From: Marmoricola sp.
GTDB taxonomy: Bacteria > Actinomycetota > Actinomycetes > Propionibacteriales > Nocardioidaceae
DNA length: 45,597 nucleotides
Assembly: GCA_025965315.1 (NCBI GenBank)
Contig: JAOPXD010000073.1
Span: forward strand, 1-45,597
Reading direction: 5' to 3'
Part shown: positions 31,862 through 40,175 of the stretch, piece by piece
How positions within the stretch are numbered: position 1 is the first letter of the stretch
How the letters are laid out: the number at the start of each line of letters is the position of its first letter
Translations under genes and position numbers: made by a program
The notes under the pieces: model-generated
Database searches by the model: none
The model's input: only the letters and a program-made list of their open reading frames with translations
Told to the model about the DNA's origin: nothing

Positions 31862-33385
31862 ATGCGTCGAATCGTTCTCGTGGCCGGGGCGCTCGCTCTG
31901 GCGATCGTGCCCCTGACTTCCTGGTCGCCGGCCTTCGCGGCCGCCCACGTCATCTGCGTCGGCAGCCCTGGAGGCTCGTGCGACAGCACCGCTGCCTCCA
32001 TCACTGCGGCCATCACGGCGGCGAACGCCAACAGCGTGGACGACATCATCTCCGTGGGGGCAGGCACCTACTCCGACGGTCCGTACAACCTCAACGGCGC
32101 TACCCATGCGATCACGTTGAGAGGCATCGGCGCGAGTACGATCCTGACGCTGCCGGCGTCCGCCACCCAGCAGTCGTACCTGAGCGCCAACCACGCAACG
32201 GTGTCGAACCTGAAGATCCTGATGACCAGCAACGCGAGCAACGACATCGGGATCGTCCTGCTGAGCCAGGCGATCGCCGACCACGTGACCGTCGACGGCG
32301 CCGCGGCATCCGGAGGAGAAGGCGTGTACATCACGCAGTCGACGTTGACCGGCTCCGCGATCCAGCTGCCCGTGGCGTCGTCGCGCGCCGTCTACAGCAA
32401 CGGCGGCAGCACGGTCACCGACACCACGATCACCGGCCAGACCGGGTACGACCTCTCCGACCCCGGCGCCACCGACAACCTGTCCCGGCTCTCGATCCGC
32501 GCCGACTACCAAGGCGTGACGCTCGACAGCGGGACGATCAACCTCGACGACTCCGTGATCGACCTCGGCCCCGGCAGCGGCTTCGGACAGGGACTGGTCG
32601 CGGCCAACCCGAACCCGGGCGCCGACCCCAAGACCATCCGTGCTGACCACGTCACCGTTGTCGGCGGCGGGACCGGTGCAGTGGGAGTCCGGGCGTCCTC
32701 GGAGTGGGACACGGTCTCCCAGGCCTCGACGGTCACGCTGACCAACTCGATCATCAGCGGTCCGGCGACCTCGCTCCTGGCCGAGGCGAGCAACGACGGC
32801 ACACCCGGAGCGAACAGCACCGCGACGATCACTGCGTCGTACTCGGACTACGCGAACACGGGCGGGGTCATCGGCGCCTACGGTTCCGGTGGCGTGGTTG
32901 CAGGACCGGGCAACCTGCACGTGGACCCGCACTTCGTGAAGCCGGCGACCGGTGACTACCACCTCGCGCCGGGTTCCCCGGTCGTCGACAAGGGCAATCC
33001 CGCAGCGGGTGGCCCCGCCACCGACCGTGACGGTCATGCCCGAACGACTGACGGCGACGGCAACGGGACCAAGATTGCCGACATGGGCGCCTACGAGCGG
33101 CCGACCCTGCCTGACACCAAGGCGCCGAACACGCGCATCACCGCGCACCCGCACAGGACGACCACGGCCTCGTCGGTCAGGTTCGCCTTCGCGTCGTCCG
33201 AGGCCGGGTCCCGGTTCAGCTGCAAGCTGGACAAGGGTGCGTACCGGGCTTGTGCCTCGCCGCGCCGGATCTCCGTGACGAAGGGCAAGCACGTCTTCTC
33301 GGTCCGCGCGACCGATAAGGCGGGCAACACCGACCACACCCCGGCAACCTTCACGTTCAAGCGGGTCAAGAAGACACACCACTGA
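31862..33385 (+). CDS. secreted right-handed beta-helix protein with choice-of-anchor Q-like segment
   Basis: 507 aa from ATG 31862, which gives a classical signal peptide (MRRIVLVAGALALAIVP...SPAFA-A). Residues about 30-340 show parallel beta-helix coils (repeated short strands, ITAANANSVDDIISVGAGTYSDGPYNLNG..., NSIISGP). A DPHFVKPATGDYHLAPGSPVVDKGNPA...DMGAYE stretch follows, typical of choice-of-anchor Q proteins. The last ~95 residues are an Ig-like domain (TRITAHPHRTTTASSVRFAFASSEAGSRFSCKLD... FSVRATDKAGNTDHTPATFTF) with paired Cys. An extracellular carbohydrate- or surface-associated role is likely. First chromosomal gene after the island. Confidence 0.8.
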   Translation: MRRIVLVAGALALAIVPLTSWSPAFAAAHVICVGSPGGSCDSTAASITAAITAANANSVDDIISVGAGTYSDGPYNLNGATHAITLRGIGASTILTLPASATQQSYLSANHATVSNLKILMTSNASNDIGIVLLSQAIADHVTVDGAAASGGEGVYITQSTLTGSAIQLPVASSRAVYSNGGSTVTDTTITGQTGYDLSDPGATDNLSRLSIRADYQGVTLDSGTINLDDSVIDLGPGSGFGQGLVAANPNPGADPKTIRADHVTVVGGGTGAVGVRASSEWDTVSQASTVTLTNSIISGPATSLLAEASNDGTPGANSTATITASYSDYANTGGVIGAYGSGGVVAGPGNLHVDPHFVKPATGDYHLAPGSPVVDKGNPAAGGPATDRDGHARTTDGDGNGTKIADMGAYERPTLPDTKAPNTRITAHPHRTTTASSVRFAFASSEAGSRFSCKLDKGAYRACASPRRISVTKGKHVFSVRATDKAGNTDHTPATFTFKRVKKTHH

Positions 33386-33408
33386 GATCCCGGCGTTACC
33401 GTGGTCGG

Positions 33409-34413
33409 GTGACTGCATCCCGGGCCCTGACGTCCGCAGCGGTGGGGCTTTCCCTGCTGGTCCTGACCGCCGCGGCTCCTGCTGCCCGGGCGTCGTCTGC
33501 CCACCGCCTCGCTGTGACCGGTTACGCCCTGGGTGGCACCAGTCGCACGGTGATCGCGGCGAGCGCGAAGGCGCTGACGACGGTGACGGTGGACGGCGTC
33601 AGCATCAACGCCACCGGCTCCCGGGTCGAGAAGCCGGACGCGAGCGTGGCCTCGGTACGACGGATCGCGCACCAGCAAGGACTGCGCACCGAGCTGCTGG
33701 TGAGCAACTACAGCAACGACCTCGGTGACTTCGACACCGTCGCCGCCCACGGGTTGCTGAGCAGCGATGCGAACATCACCCGGCTCGCGCGGACGATGGC
33801 CGGCTACGTCGTCAGCGGCCACTACGACGGTGCGAACATCGATCTCGAGCTGGTGCAGAGACGCGACGCTGCCGGACTGGTCCGCTTCGCGAAGGCGCTC
33901 CAGGCCGCGATGCCCGCGAAGAAGACGGTCTCGATCGACGTCAGCGCCTCGACCTCGGTGGCCGAGTACCGCGCCGAGGGCTACGACCTCGAACAGCTCG
34001 GGCGCGCGGTCGACGTCGTCCAGCTGATGGCCTACGACCAGCACGGCCCGACCTGGTCGGGGCCCGGCCCCATCGGTGACCTGCGCTGGCAGAAGCGGAC
34101 CCTCGCCACCCTCCTCACCGAGGTGCCTGCGGGACGGGTGGACCTGGGTCAGGCCGGCTACGGGTACACCTGGCCGAAGTCCGGAACCGGGACGACCGTG
34201 ACCGACCGGGCAGCCCGTGCCCGGGTCAGGAAGGACGGCGCGAGAGCCGTCTGGCACCCCGCCTCTGGCGAGTGGTCGGCAACGCTGTCGAACGGGACCC
34301 GACTGTGGTGGGCGGACGCGAGGTCGTACGCGATTCGCACGAAGCTGGCCCGGAAGCAGGGACTGCACGGTCTCGCCGTCTGGGTGCTCGGCTCGGCCGA
34401 CGCACTGAAGTAG
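33409..34413 (+). CDS. secreted glycoside hydrolase family 18-like protein
   Basis: 334 aa from GTG 33409, 23 bp after the beta-helix gene, so probably co-transcribed. Signal peptide to about residue 29. A TIM-barrel GH18 pattern: VTVDGVSINATG, LRTELLVSNY, then DGANIDLE with Asp140, Asp145 and catalytic Glu147 (the second motif Asp is Asn143), and VQLMAYDQHGPTWSGPG. The family hydrolyses chitin, peptidoglycan-related or other glycans via the motif Glu. The relaxed motif resembles spore-cortex-lysis type members, so the substrate is uncertain. Confidence 0.82.
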   Translation: MTASRALTSAAVGLSLLVLTAAAPAARASSAHRLAVTGYALGGTSRTVIAASAKALTTVTVDGVSINATGSRVEKPDASVASVRRIAHQQGLRTELLVSNYSNDLGDFDTVAAHGLLSSDANITRLARTMAGYVVSGHYDGANIDLELVQRRDAAGLVRFAKALQAAMPAKKTVSIDVSASTSVAEYRAEGYDLEQLGRAVDVVQLMAYDQHGPTWSGPGPIGDLRWQKRTLATLLTEVPAGRVDLGQAGYGYTWPKSGTGTTVTDRAARARVRKDGARAVWHPASGEWSATLSNGTRLWWADARSYAIRTKLARKQGLHGLAVWVLGSADALK

Positions 34414-34457
34414 CCGCGAAGCGGAACCAGCCGGGCGTTGCGTCGTTGAACGGTTTC

Positions 34458-35174
34458 GTGGCAACGAACCGTGGTGCGAACATCGTCCGGGCAACCCTTG
34501 GCCTGGCCCTCGTCGTGATGACCCAGAGCCTCGTCCTCGGGGTCGGACCGGCCGGTGCGTCGGGGTCGACCGAGCGCGCTGCGAGCACGTCGTCGACGAC
34601 GGTCCCGTGCAAGCGGCCGCGACACGGGTTCGTGCCGACCCGGGCACGGATCCCCGCGATCGGCCGCTCGGTCCGCGTGGTCGAGGTCGGGCGCACGTCC
34701 TCCGGCGCGGTCGGTGCGGTTCCGACCACCGATGCCAACAAGTGGGTGATGTCGATGGATCCGCAGACCCTCCCCGCGAGCCGTCGCGGCAGCGTGCTCC
34801 TCGCCGGCCACACCTGGCCCGACGGATCTGCCCTGGGCAACGCCATGCTCAAGAACCTGCACCGCGGCGACCGGATCGTGCTGGCCGGCAAGAACCACAA
34901 GGTCGCCTGCTACCGGGTCAGCGAGCGGAAGAGCTACCCGGTCAACGACGTGCCGAGCAGGTCGGCCTTCCGTTCCTCGGGGAACGAACGGGTAGTGATC
35001 GTCGCCTGCTCGGGGAAGCGGCTCTCACCGGGACACTGGTCACGGCGCACCCTCTGGTACGCCGTACCGGTCAAGCCGCAGGCGAAGCCGGCTCCGTCGA
35101 GCGGGGGCACCCAGCCCCCGCCGAGCAGCACGCCGTCGGGCGGCGGCCTCCTCGGGATCCTGGGCATCCTCTAG
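34458..35174 (+). CDS. class E/F-type sortase
   Basis: 238 aa from GTG 34458; the exact start is uncertain. A hydrophobic N-terminal segment serves as signal anchor. Catalytic triad: His in LLAGHTW, Cys in VVIVACSG and Arg in HWSRRTLWY, in the order and context of actinobacterial class E/F sortases. A Pro/Ser/Gly-rich C-terminal tail ends GLLGILGIL. Sortases transpeptidate surface proteins at the cell envelope; class E/F members in this phylum often act on LAxTG-like signals or have no assigned substrate. No obvious sortase substrate is adjacent. Confidence 0.85.
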   Translation: MATNRGANIVRATLGLALVVMTQSLVLGVGPAGASGSTERAASTSSTTVPCKRPRHGFVPTRARIPAIGRSVRVVEVGRTSSGAVGAVPTTDANKWVMSMDPQTLPASRRGSVLLAGHTWPDGSALGNAMLKNLHRGDRIVLAGKNHKVACYRVSERKSYPVNDVPSRSAFRSSGNERVVIVACSGKRLSPGHWSRRTLWYAVPVKPQAKPAPSSGGTQPPPSSTPSGGGLLGILGIL

Positions 35175-35213
35175 ATCTGGAGACGCCTTCACAATCCGCG
35201 GAACGCTGGCGTA

Positions 35214-35229
35214 CTAGAACAGGTTCTAG
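35214..35229. promoter_or_regulatory. KstR-like operator upstream of DUF1295 gene
   Basis: CTAGAACAGGTTCTAG, a perfect 16-bp palindrome 12 bp before the start codon. Its core TAGAACAGGTTCTA fits the published KstR consensus TnnAACnnGTTnnA of sterol-catabolism genes. An identical copy lies at 38379-38394. Confidence 0.65.
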
Positions 35230-35241
35230 ATACCTTCTCGT

Positions 35242-36117
35242 ATGAGCAAGACGCAATCGCTGGTACGGGTCGGCATCGCCTACGTCGTCGCCTTCGGCGC
35301 CGGAGCCGCCTGGTTCGCCTGGGGGCCGGCTACCGCGCACCTGTGGCTGGACGGCCTGATCGCCGACCTGATCGCGACCGGGGTCGTGTTCGTCGCGAGC
35401 CGGCTGCACAAGAACTCGAGCTTCTACGACGCGTACTGGAGCGTGCTGCCGCCGCTGCTGATGCTCGCCTGGTGGATCGAGGCGGACCGGCCCACGGGCG
35501 CGCGGATCTGGCTGGCAGCCTTCGTGATGGTCTTCTGGGCGATCCGGCTCACCGGGAACTGGATCTACGCGTTCCCGGGTCTGCACCACGAGGACTGGCG
35601 GTACCCGTTGCTGCGCGAGCGCGCCGGGAAGGCCGAGGCCGTGGTCGACCTGATGGCGATCCACGTCGTCCCGACCCTGCAGGTCTTCCTCGGGATGCTG
35701 CCGGTGTACGTCCTGATCACCAGGACGGACCGGGGCCTGAGCTGGCTCGACGTCGTTGCCACTGCGATCGGGATCGCAGCGGTGGTGCTCGAGTTCACCG
35801 CCGACCTGCAGATGTACCGGTTCGCGCGCGTCCGTCAGCCGGGGCAGGCGATGGACCAGGGGTTGTGGGCGTGGTCGCGGCACCCGAACTACTTCGGTGA
35901 GTTCAGCTTCTGGCTGGCGCTGGGCCTCTTCGGGGTCGCCGCGGCGCCGCACGACTGGTGGGTCCTGGTCGGAGCCGTGGCCATGTTCGCGCTGTTCGAA
36001 GGTGCGAGCATCCCGTTGATGGAGGAGCGCAGCCTGGAGCGGCGGCCGTCGTACGCCGAGATCATCGCCCGGGTGCCGCGCTTCGTGCCACGCCCTCCGC
36101 GGAATGCCTCGGTGTGA
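35242..36117 (+). CDS. DUF1295 family membrane protein (steroid 5-alpha-reductase-like)
   Basis: 291 aa from ATG 35242. About seven hydrophobic helices. The C-terminal part has the family signature: GLWAWSRHPNYFGEFSFW and EERSLERRPSYAEIIARVPRFVP. This group belongs to the steroid 5-alpha-reductase/ICMT fold, with NAD(P)H-dependent reductases of steroids or polyprenol-like lipids. The start lies just after a KstR-like palindrome, which supports a sterol-related role. It overlaps the next gene by GTGTGA, so the two form an operon. Confidence 0.85.
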   Translation: MSKTQSLVRVGIAYVVAFGAGAAWFAWGPATAHLWLDGLIADLIATGVVFVASRLHKNSSFYDAYWSVLPPLLMLAWWIEADRPTGARIWLAAFVMVFWAIRLTGNWIYAFPGLHHEDWRYPLLRERAGKAEAVVDLMAIHVVPTLQVFLGMLPVYVLITRTDRGLSWLDVVATAIGIAAVVLEFTADLQMYRFARVRQPGQAMDQGLWAWSRHPNYFGEFSFWLALGLFGVAAAPHDWWVLVGAVAMFALFEGASIPLMEERSLERRPSYAEIIARVPRFVPRPPRNASV

Positions 36118-37217
36118 GCCGACCGAAGATCGTCGTCGCGGGACTGGGGGATACCGGTGTCCTGGTCGCGATCCACCTGTCGCGGTACGCCGACGTCGTC
36201 GGAGTCTCCAGCAAGCCCGGACTGGTCAGCGGCCAGGAGCTCGGCCTGCGCCTGGCCCGACCGCGCGACTGGGCCCGCGACTACTGGGTCTCCTTCGACC
36301 GGTACCACCGGCTCGACGCGGTACGGACCGTGCACGGGTCCCTGGCCGGGGTGGATCTCGAGGCCCGGAGCGTCCAGGTCACCGGGGCTGACGGCTCCAC
36401 GCACGAGGAACCGTACGACGTCCTGGTGATCGCGACCGGTGTCAGCAACGGCTTCTGGCGACGGCCCGACCTGCAGAGCAGCGACGACGTCAGCGCCCGG
36501 ATCGATCAGGACCACGACCGGCTGGCAGCGGCCGGGTCGGTCGTCGTGATCGGTGGTGGCGCGGCCGCGATCAGCAGCGCACTGAACGTCGCGAGCACCT
36601 GGCCGACCACGAAGGTCGACCTGTACTTCCCGGGCGAACGCGCGCTCCCGCACCATCACGGGAAGGTCTGGGCGACCTTGCGCGACCGGCTGGAGGCGCA
36701 CGGTGTCGGACTGCACCCGGGCCACCGAGCCGTGGTCCCGGACGGGTTCGACTGCGACGAGATCACCGACGGCACGGTCGAGTGGAGCACCGGCCAGCCC
36801 GCGACCACTGCCGACGCAGTCCTCTGGACGATCGGACGGGTCACCCCGAACACGACCTGGTTGCCTCCTGGCCTGCTCGACGACGACGGGTTCGTGGTGG
36901 TCGACGAGTACCTGCGCGTGCCTGGCGCGGACGGTGTCTACGCGATCGGCGACGTGGCCGCGACCGACCCGTTGCGGACCTCGGCCCGGAGCCGGGCGGA
37001 TACGCTGCTGGTCGGCAACATCAAGGCTGACCTCGGGGGCGGGACGCCGAAGCGGTTCAAGCCGGCGGCTCGACGCTGGGGGTCGGTGGTCGGCGTCCAG
37101 GGCAACAGCCTCGAGGTGTTCACCACCAGCGGCCAGGCGTTCAGGATCCCGGCCTGGTCGTTCCTGCAGCCGCTGATCGTCTGGCGCGGGATCTACAAGG
37201 GCGTCCGGCGGAGCTGA
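36114..37217 (+). CDS. FAD-dependent pyridine-nucleotide oxidoreductase
   Basis: 367 aa from GTG 36114, overlapping the DUF1295 stop by 4 nt. N-terminal dinucleotide fold (KIVVAGLGDTGVLVAIHL), a DVLVIATGVSNGFW block, a second Rossmann motif VVVIGGGAAAISSALNVA (about 140-157) and the C-terminal FAD-binding YAIGDVAATDP. The architecture matches NDH-2/AIF-like flavoproteins. The substrate is unknown. Operon partnership with DUF1295 suggests it may supply or recycle electrons in the same lipid/steroid step. Confidence 0.85.
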   Translation: MSRPKIVVAGLGDTGVLVAIHLSRYADVVGVSSKPGLVSGQELGLRLARPRDWARDYWVSFDRYHRLDAVRTVHGSLAGVDLEARSVQVTGADGSTHEEPYDVLVIATGVSNGFWRRPDLQSSDDVSARIDQDHDRLAAAGSVVVIGGGAAAISSALNVASTWPTTKVDLYFPGERALPHHHGKVWATLRDRLEAHGVGLHPGHRAVVPDGFDCDEITDGTVEWSTGQPATTADAVLWTIGRVTPNTTWLPPGLLDDDGFVVVDEYLRVPGADGVYAIGDVAATDPLRTSARSRADTLLVGNIKADLGGGTPKRFKPAARRWGSVVGVQGNSLEVFTTSGQAFRIPAWSFLQPLIVWRGIYKGVRRS

Positions 37218-37646
37218 TCAGGCCGGAGCCGGCCCGCCGAGCTCGAAGTCGGCGAAGTCGAAGCCGGGAACGACCACGCAGCTGACCAGCACGGCCTCGT
37301 CGACCGGACGTGCCGCCTGCCACTGACCACCGGGGACCAGCAGCTGCGGGCGCTCGCCGGCGGCGACGTCCGGGCCGAGCAGGTGCTCGGTCGCCCTCTC
37401 GGGCTGGTCACCGATCCAGAGTCGGAGCGGGCCGCCGCGGTGGTGGAACCAGAGCTCGTCGGGCGCGACCCGGTGCCAGGCCGACGACTCGCCGGGCATC
37501 AGCAGGAAGTAGATGGCGGTGCCGAGCGCCCGGGTGCCCGCGGGCGTATCGACCGTGCGCGCGTGCCGGTAGGTCTCGGCGTACCAGCCGCCCTCGGGGT
37601 GCGGCTGCAGGTCGAGGTCGGCGGACCAGTCAGGGAGTTCGGTCAT
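37218..37646 (-). CDS. cupin domain protein, DUF985 family
   Basis: 142 aa from ATG 37646. The sequence shows the DUF985 pattern: LDLQPHPEGGWYAETYRH, then ALGTAIYFLLMPGESSAWHRVAPDELWFHHRGGPLRLWI and VVPGFDFADFELG. These are small double-stranded beta-helix proteins with His residues that can hold a metal (WHRV, WFHH). The biochemical role of the family is not established. It converges with the oxidoreductase gene with no gap, stop next to stop. Confidence 0.88.
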   Translation of the reverse strand: MTELPDWSADLDLQPHPEGGWYAETYRHARTVDTPAGTRALGTAIYFLLMPGESSAWHRVAPDELWFHHRGGPLRLWIGDQPERATEHLLGPDVAAGERPQLLVPGGQWQAARPVDEAVLVSCVVVPGFDFADFELGGPAPA

Positions 37647-37657
37647 GAAGTAGCGCC

Positions 37658-38041
37658 TCACAGGGTGGCATCGATGATCCAGGGCTGGTCGAGGGCGAGC
37701 AACGCGTGGTCGGCGGTGAGCAGGGTGAGCTCGTCGACCGATGCCTGGGCGACGAGCATGCGGTCGAACGGGTCGTGCCGCGCGAGGCTGGGAAAGTGCC
37801 CGAGCCCGGTTGCGTGCCTGGCCTCGAAGGGCAGGTTGATGAAGCCTGCGCTGGTGACGAGCTCCGCCAGTCCGGGTGGTGCCTTCAGCTTGTTGCGAGC
37901 GCCCCTGATCGTCACTTCCGCATGACTGACCGCCGACACGTACCGAACGTCCGTACGGCTGATCAACCGTCGCGCGCGACTGCCGATCCGGTCCGGGCGG
38001 GCCAAGGACCACAGCAGCACGTGGGTGTCGACAAGGATCAC
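37658..38041 (-). CDS. PIN-domain ribonuclease toxin, VapC-like
   Basis: 127 aa from GTG 38041, overlapping the antitoxin stop as GTGA. PIN acidic residues are visible: ILVDTHVLLW (Asp4), SAVSHAEVTI (Glu), HDPFDRMLVAQA and LLTADHALL (Asp). VapC-like toxins cleave RNA, often tRNA, when the antitoxin is lost. The THVLLW form is typical of the PIN subset paired with Phd-type antitoxins. Complete length and intact residues. Confidence 0.9.
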   Translation of the reverse strand: MILVDTHVLLWSLARPDRIGSRARRLISRTDVRYVSAVSHAEVTIRGARNKLKAPPGLAELVTSAGFINLPFEARHATGLGHFPSLARHDPFDRMLVAQASVDELTLLTADHALLALDQPWIIDATL

Positions 38042-38307
38042 GGGCCGGGTTCGATCTCGTCGTTGAACATGGCGGCGACCTCGGCCTTCTCGGCATCCCA
38101 CGCGTCGTCGTCCCACACGAGCTGGCCTTGGAGGGCACCGAAGACGAAGGGCTTGGATGCCCTGACCGGGATCAGCTCGGCCACCGGCCTGCCGGCACGG
38201 GCGATCACGATCGTCTCGCCCTTCTCCACCCGCTCGAGGAGCTTGGAGAGGTTCGTCTTCGCCTCGTGGACGTTCACCACCGGGCCATCCGCTGTCATGG
38301 TCGTCAT
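38038..38307 (-). CDS. Phd/YefM-type antitoxin
   Basis: 89 aa from ATG 38307 (ATG 38298 also in frame). The N-terminal Phd fold reads VVNVHEAKTNLSKLLERVEKGETIVIARAGRPVAELIP, the DNA-binding and dimerisation part. The acidic C-terminal tail (WDDDAWDAEKAEVAAMFNDEIEPGP) is the usual toxin-neutralising region. It is the first gene of the pair and is expected to repress its own promoter with the toxin. Confidence 0.9.
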   Translation of the reverse strand: MTTMTADGPVVNVHEAKTNLSKLLERVEKGETIVIARAGRPVAELIPVRASKPFVFGALQGQLVWDDDAWDAEKAEVAAMFNDEIEPGP

Positions 38308-38378
38308 CCCGTCACGCTAGGTGCCTTAGCCCATCTTAGTCCACCAGGAATCCGGCGCCGGTGGATAGGCCGCCTTCT

Positions 38379-38394
38379 CTAGAACAGGTTCTAG
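38379..38394. promoter_or_regulatory. KstR-like operator upstream of SDR gene
   Basis: CTAGAACAGGTTCTAG again, identical to 35214-35229, 49 bp before the SDR start. The centre-to-centre GAAC..GTTC gap is 2 nt, which fits KstR and not the actinobacterial LexA box (4 nt). Confidence 0.65.
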
Positions 38395-38443
38395 TTCTGC
38401 TGCTACGGTCCGAGCAGTCGTCTTTCGAAACCCAGGAGAACCC

Positions 38444-39184
38444 ATGACCGTGTCTTCCACAGGAACCGGCACCCCGCGCGTCGTCGTCATCACCGGAGCC
38501 GCGTCCGGCATCGGTTTCGCCACCGCGGAGCTCTTCCGCGACCTGGGCGACATCGTCTACGGCCTCGACATCCACCCGACCGTCCCGGACGGGGTCACCT
38601 ACGTCGAGTGCAACGTCGGCAACCGCGAGTCCGTCAAGGCAGCGATCGCCCGAACCGCCGAGCACGGCCGGATCGACGTGCTGGCGAACGTCGCCGGCAT
38701 CGTCCAGTTCGGCCGCTTCGACACGATCACCGACGACGAGTGGGACCGCATCCACGCCGTCGACCTCAAGGGCCCGTTCATGGTGATGCAGGAGGCGCTG
38801 CCGCACCTGCGCGCCACCCGGAACGCCAACATCGTCAACGTGTCCTCGGTCGCCGGCCGGGTGCCGCAGGGCTACACCACCTGCTACTCCGCGGCGAAGG
38901 GCGGGCTCACCCAGCTGACCCGGTCGCTGGCCCTCGAGCTCGCGCCCGAGCGGATCCGGGTCAACGCCGTCTGCCCCGGCACGGTGGACACCCCGATCGT
39001 CACCGAGGTAGCCGAGAAGTACCCGGCCGACCTGGACCCGCGCGTCGCCGACCGGTTGATGATGATGCTGCCCGGCCGCGCGATCACGCCCGCCGAGCTC
39101 GGCGCCTCGATCGTGTACCTGGCATCACCGGCCGCGCGCATGATCACAGGTTGTGTGCTCGCCCACGACGGTGGAATGTCCTAG
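38444..39184 (+). CDS. short-chain dehydrogenase/reductase
   Basis: 246 aa from ATG 38444 with AGGAG upstream. NAD(P)-binding GAASGIG, NVAGI (the NAG motif), catalytic Ser in NVSSVAG and YSAAK (Tyr/Lys), then CPGTVDTPI. An Asp after the second strand (GLDIHP) favours NAD over NADP. Classical SDRs oxidise or reduce hydroxyl/keto groups; the KstR-like operator upstream suggests a hydroxysteroid or related lipid substrate, which is inference. Confidence 0.92.
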   Translation: MTVSSTGTGTPRVVVITGAASGIGFATAELFRDLGDIVYGLDIHPTVPDGVTYVECNVGNRESVKAAIARTAEHGRIDVLANVAGIVQFGRFDTITDDEWDRIHAVDLKGPFMVMQEALPHLRATRNANIVNVSSVAGRVPQGYTTCYSAAKGGLTQLTRSLALELAPERIRVNAVCPGTVDTPIVTEVAEKYPADLDPRVADRLMMMLPGRAITPAELGASIVYLASPAARMITGCVLAHDGGMS

Positions 39185-39209
39185 CCGCCGCCTGATCGCG
39201 ACCGACATC

Positions 39210-39255
39210 ATTTCTGCACGAACATGCCGATATTTCGACATGTTCGTGCAGAAAT
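39210..39255. terminator. perfect inverted repeat between convergent genes
   Basis: 17-bp arms (39210-39226 and 39239-39255) with no mismatch and a 12-nt loop, lying between the SDR gene and the convergent hydrolase gene. There is only a weak U-run. It is placed as a bidirectional terminator. Confidence 0.75.
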
Positions 39256-39296
39256 CACGTGCTGCCATGTGAATTCGCGCCCGGTTCCAACCGAAA

Positions 39297-40139
39297 TCAG
39301 TCCGTGACGTCGGCCAGGGCGTCGAACTCGGCGGCGTCGTGGGCGCAGAACATCGTCACCGGCTCCGCGGTTCCGGCGGCCGGACCGTGCTCGGCGTGGA
39401 ACGAACGCAGCCGGTCCTGGTTGGCGTGCCGCGCCTTCGAGTCCACCTGGACGATCGACTGGAACGCCTTGAGGCCCGGAGGACACGTGGCGGGCTGCTC
39501 CTTCTCGCCGTGCGAGAAGTAGGCGTCGCCGGCGTGCAGGAACCAGCCACCGGAGGGCCGGCGTACGGCGACCGCGACGTGGCCGCGGGTATGACCGCGG
39601 GTCGGCACCATCAGCAGGTCGTCGCTGATCCGGGCCACTGACTCGAAGCCGAGCCAGCCGTCACCGGCACTCAGCCGATCGGGGAGGGTGTGCTCCACCC
39701 AGCTCGGACCGTGCGCCCACTGGGCCTGGATGTAACGGTTCTTCTCGTTGACGCCCTTCGGGTCCCGGGCAGCGGCGAGCTCGTCGGCGAAGACGTGCAC
39801 CTTCGCCTTCGGGAAGTCGGGCAGGCCACCGGCGTGATCGAGGTCGAGGTGGGTCACCACGACGTCGGTGACGTCGTCGATCGCGTAGCCCGCGGCCTTG
39901 ACCCGGGACGCAGCGGTCTCGCCCTGGTCGAGGACCGGCCCGACCAGCCCGATGAAGAGCTTGCCCATCCGCTTCTGCGCGATGTCCTCGGTCCCGAAGC
40001 CGGTGTCGACCAGGGTGAGGCTGTCGGGCCCCTCGACCAGCAGGCTGTGGCAGACCATCCGCGCCGGCATCAACCGGCCGCCCATCGAGCCGGTCGGGGA
40101 CATGGTGGCGCAGTTCAGGTGCCGGATCAGGGAGGTCAC
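39297..40139 (-). CDS. metallo-beta-lactamase-fold hydrolase
   Basis: 280 aa from GTG 40139. Metal motif THLDLDHAGG (HxHxDH type, with Leu-Asp replacing the first His spacing), LVDTGFG upstream, RGHTRGH and a distal FLHAGDAYF. The C-terminus has MFCAHDAAEF. The layout resembles the lactonase/AttM-like and related quorum-quenching or glyoxalase-II-like subgroup. The substrate cannot be told. It is a single gene, divergent from SURF1 with a 36-bp gap. Confidence 0.85.
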   Translation of the reverse strand: MTSLIRHLNCATMSPTGSMGGRLMPARMVCHSLLVEGPDSLTLVDTGFGTEDIAQKRMGKLFIGLVGPVLDQGETAASRVKAAGYAIDDVTDVVVTHLDLDHAGGLPDFPKAKVHVFADELAAARDPKGVNEKNRYIQAQWAHGPSWVEHTLPDRLSAGDGWLGFESVARISDDLLMVPTRGHTRGHVAVAVRRPSGGWFLHAGDAYFSHGEKEQPATCPPGLKAFQSIVQVDSKARHANQDRLRSFHAEHGPAAGTAEPVTMFCAHDAAEFDALADVTD

Positions 40140-40175
40140 GGGCTGATCGTCGCACCCCGCACGTACGCTGGTCGA

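Noticed and set aside
31850-33418. long open frame on the minus strand opposite the beta-helix gene
   Set aside because: A mirror frame caused by high GC in the third position. The composition is Arg/Gly/Val-rich with no domain, and the plus-strand gene has a signal peptide and recognisable domains.
33091-34647. long minus-strand open frame opposite the GH18-like gene
   Set aside because: Low-complexity Arg/Pro/Gly translation, spans two real plus-strand genes.
35214-35229. LexA/SOS box
   Set aside because: The actinobacterial LexA box has GAAC and GTTC separated by 4 nt; here the gap is 2 nt, which fits KstR instead.
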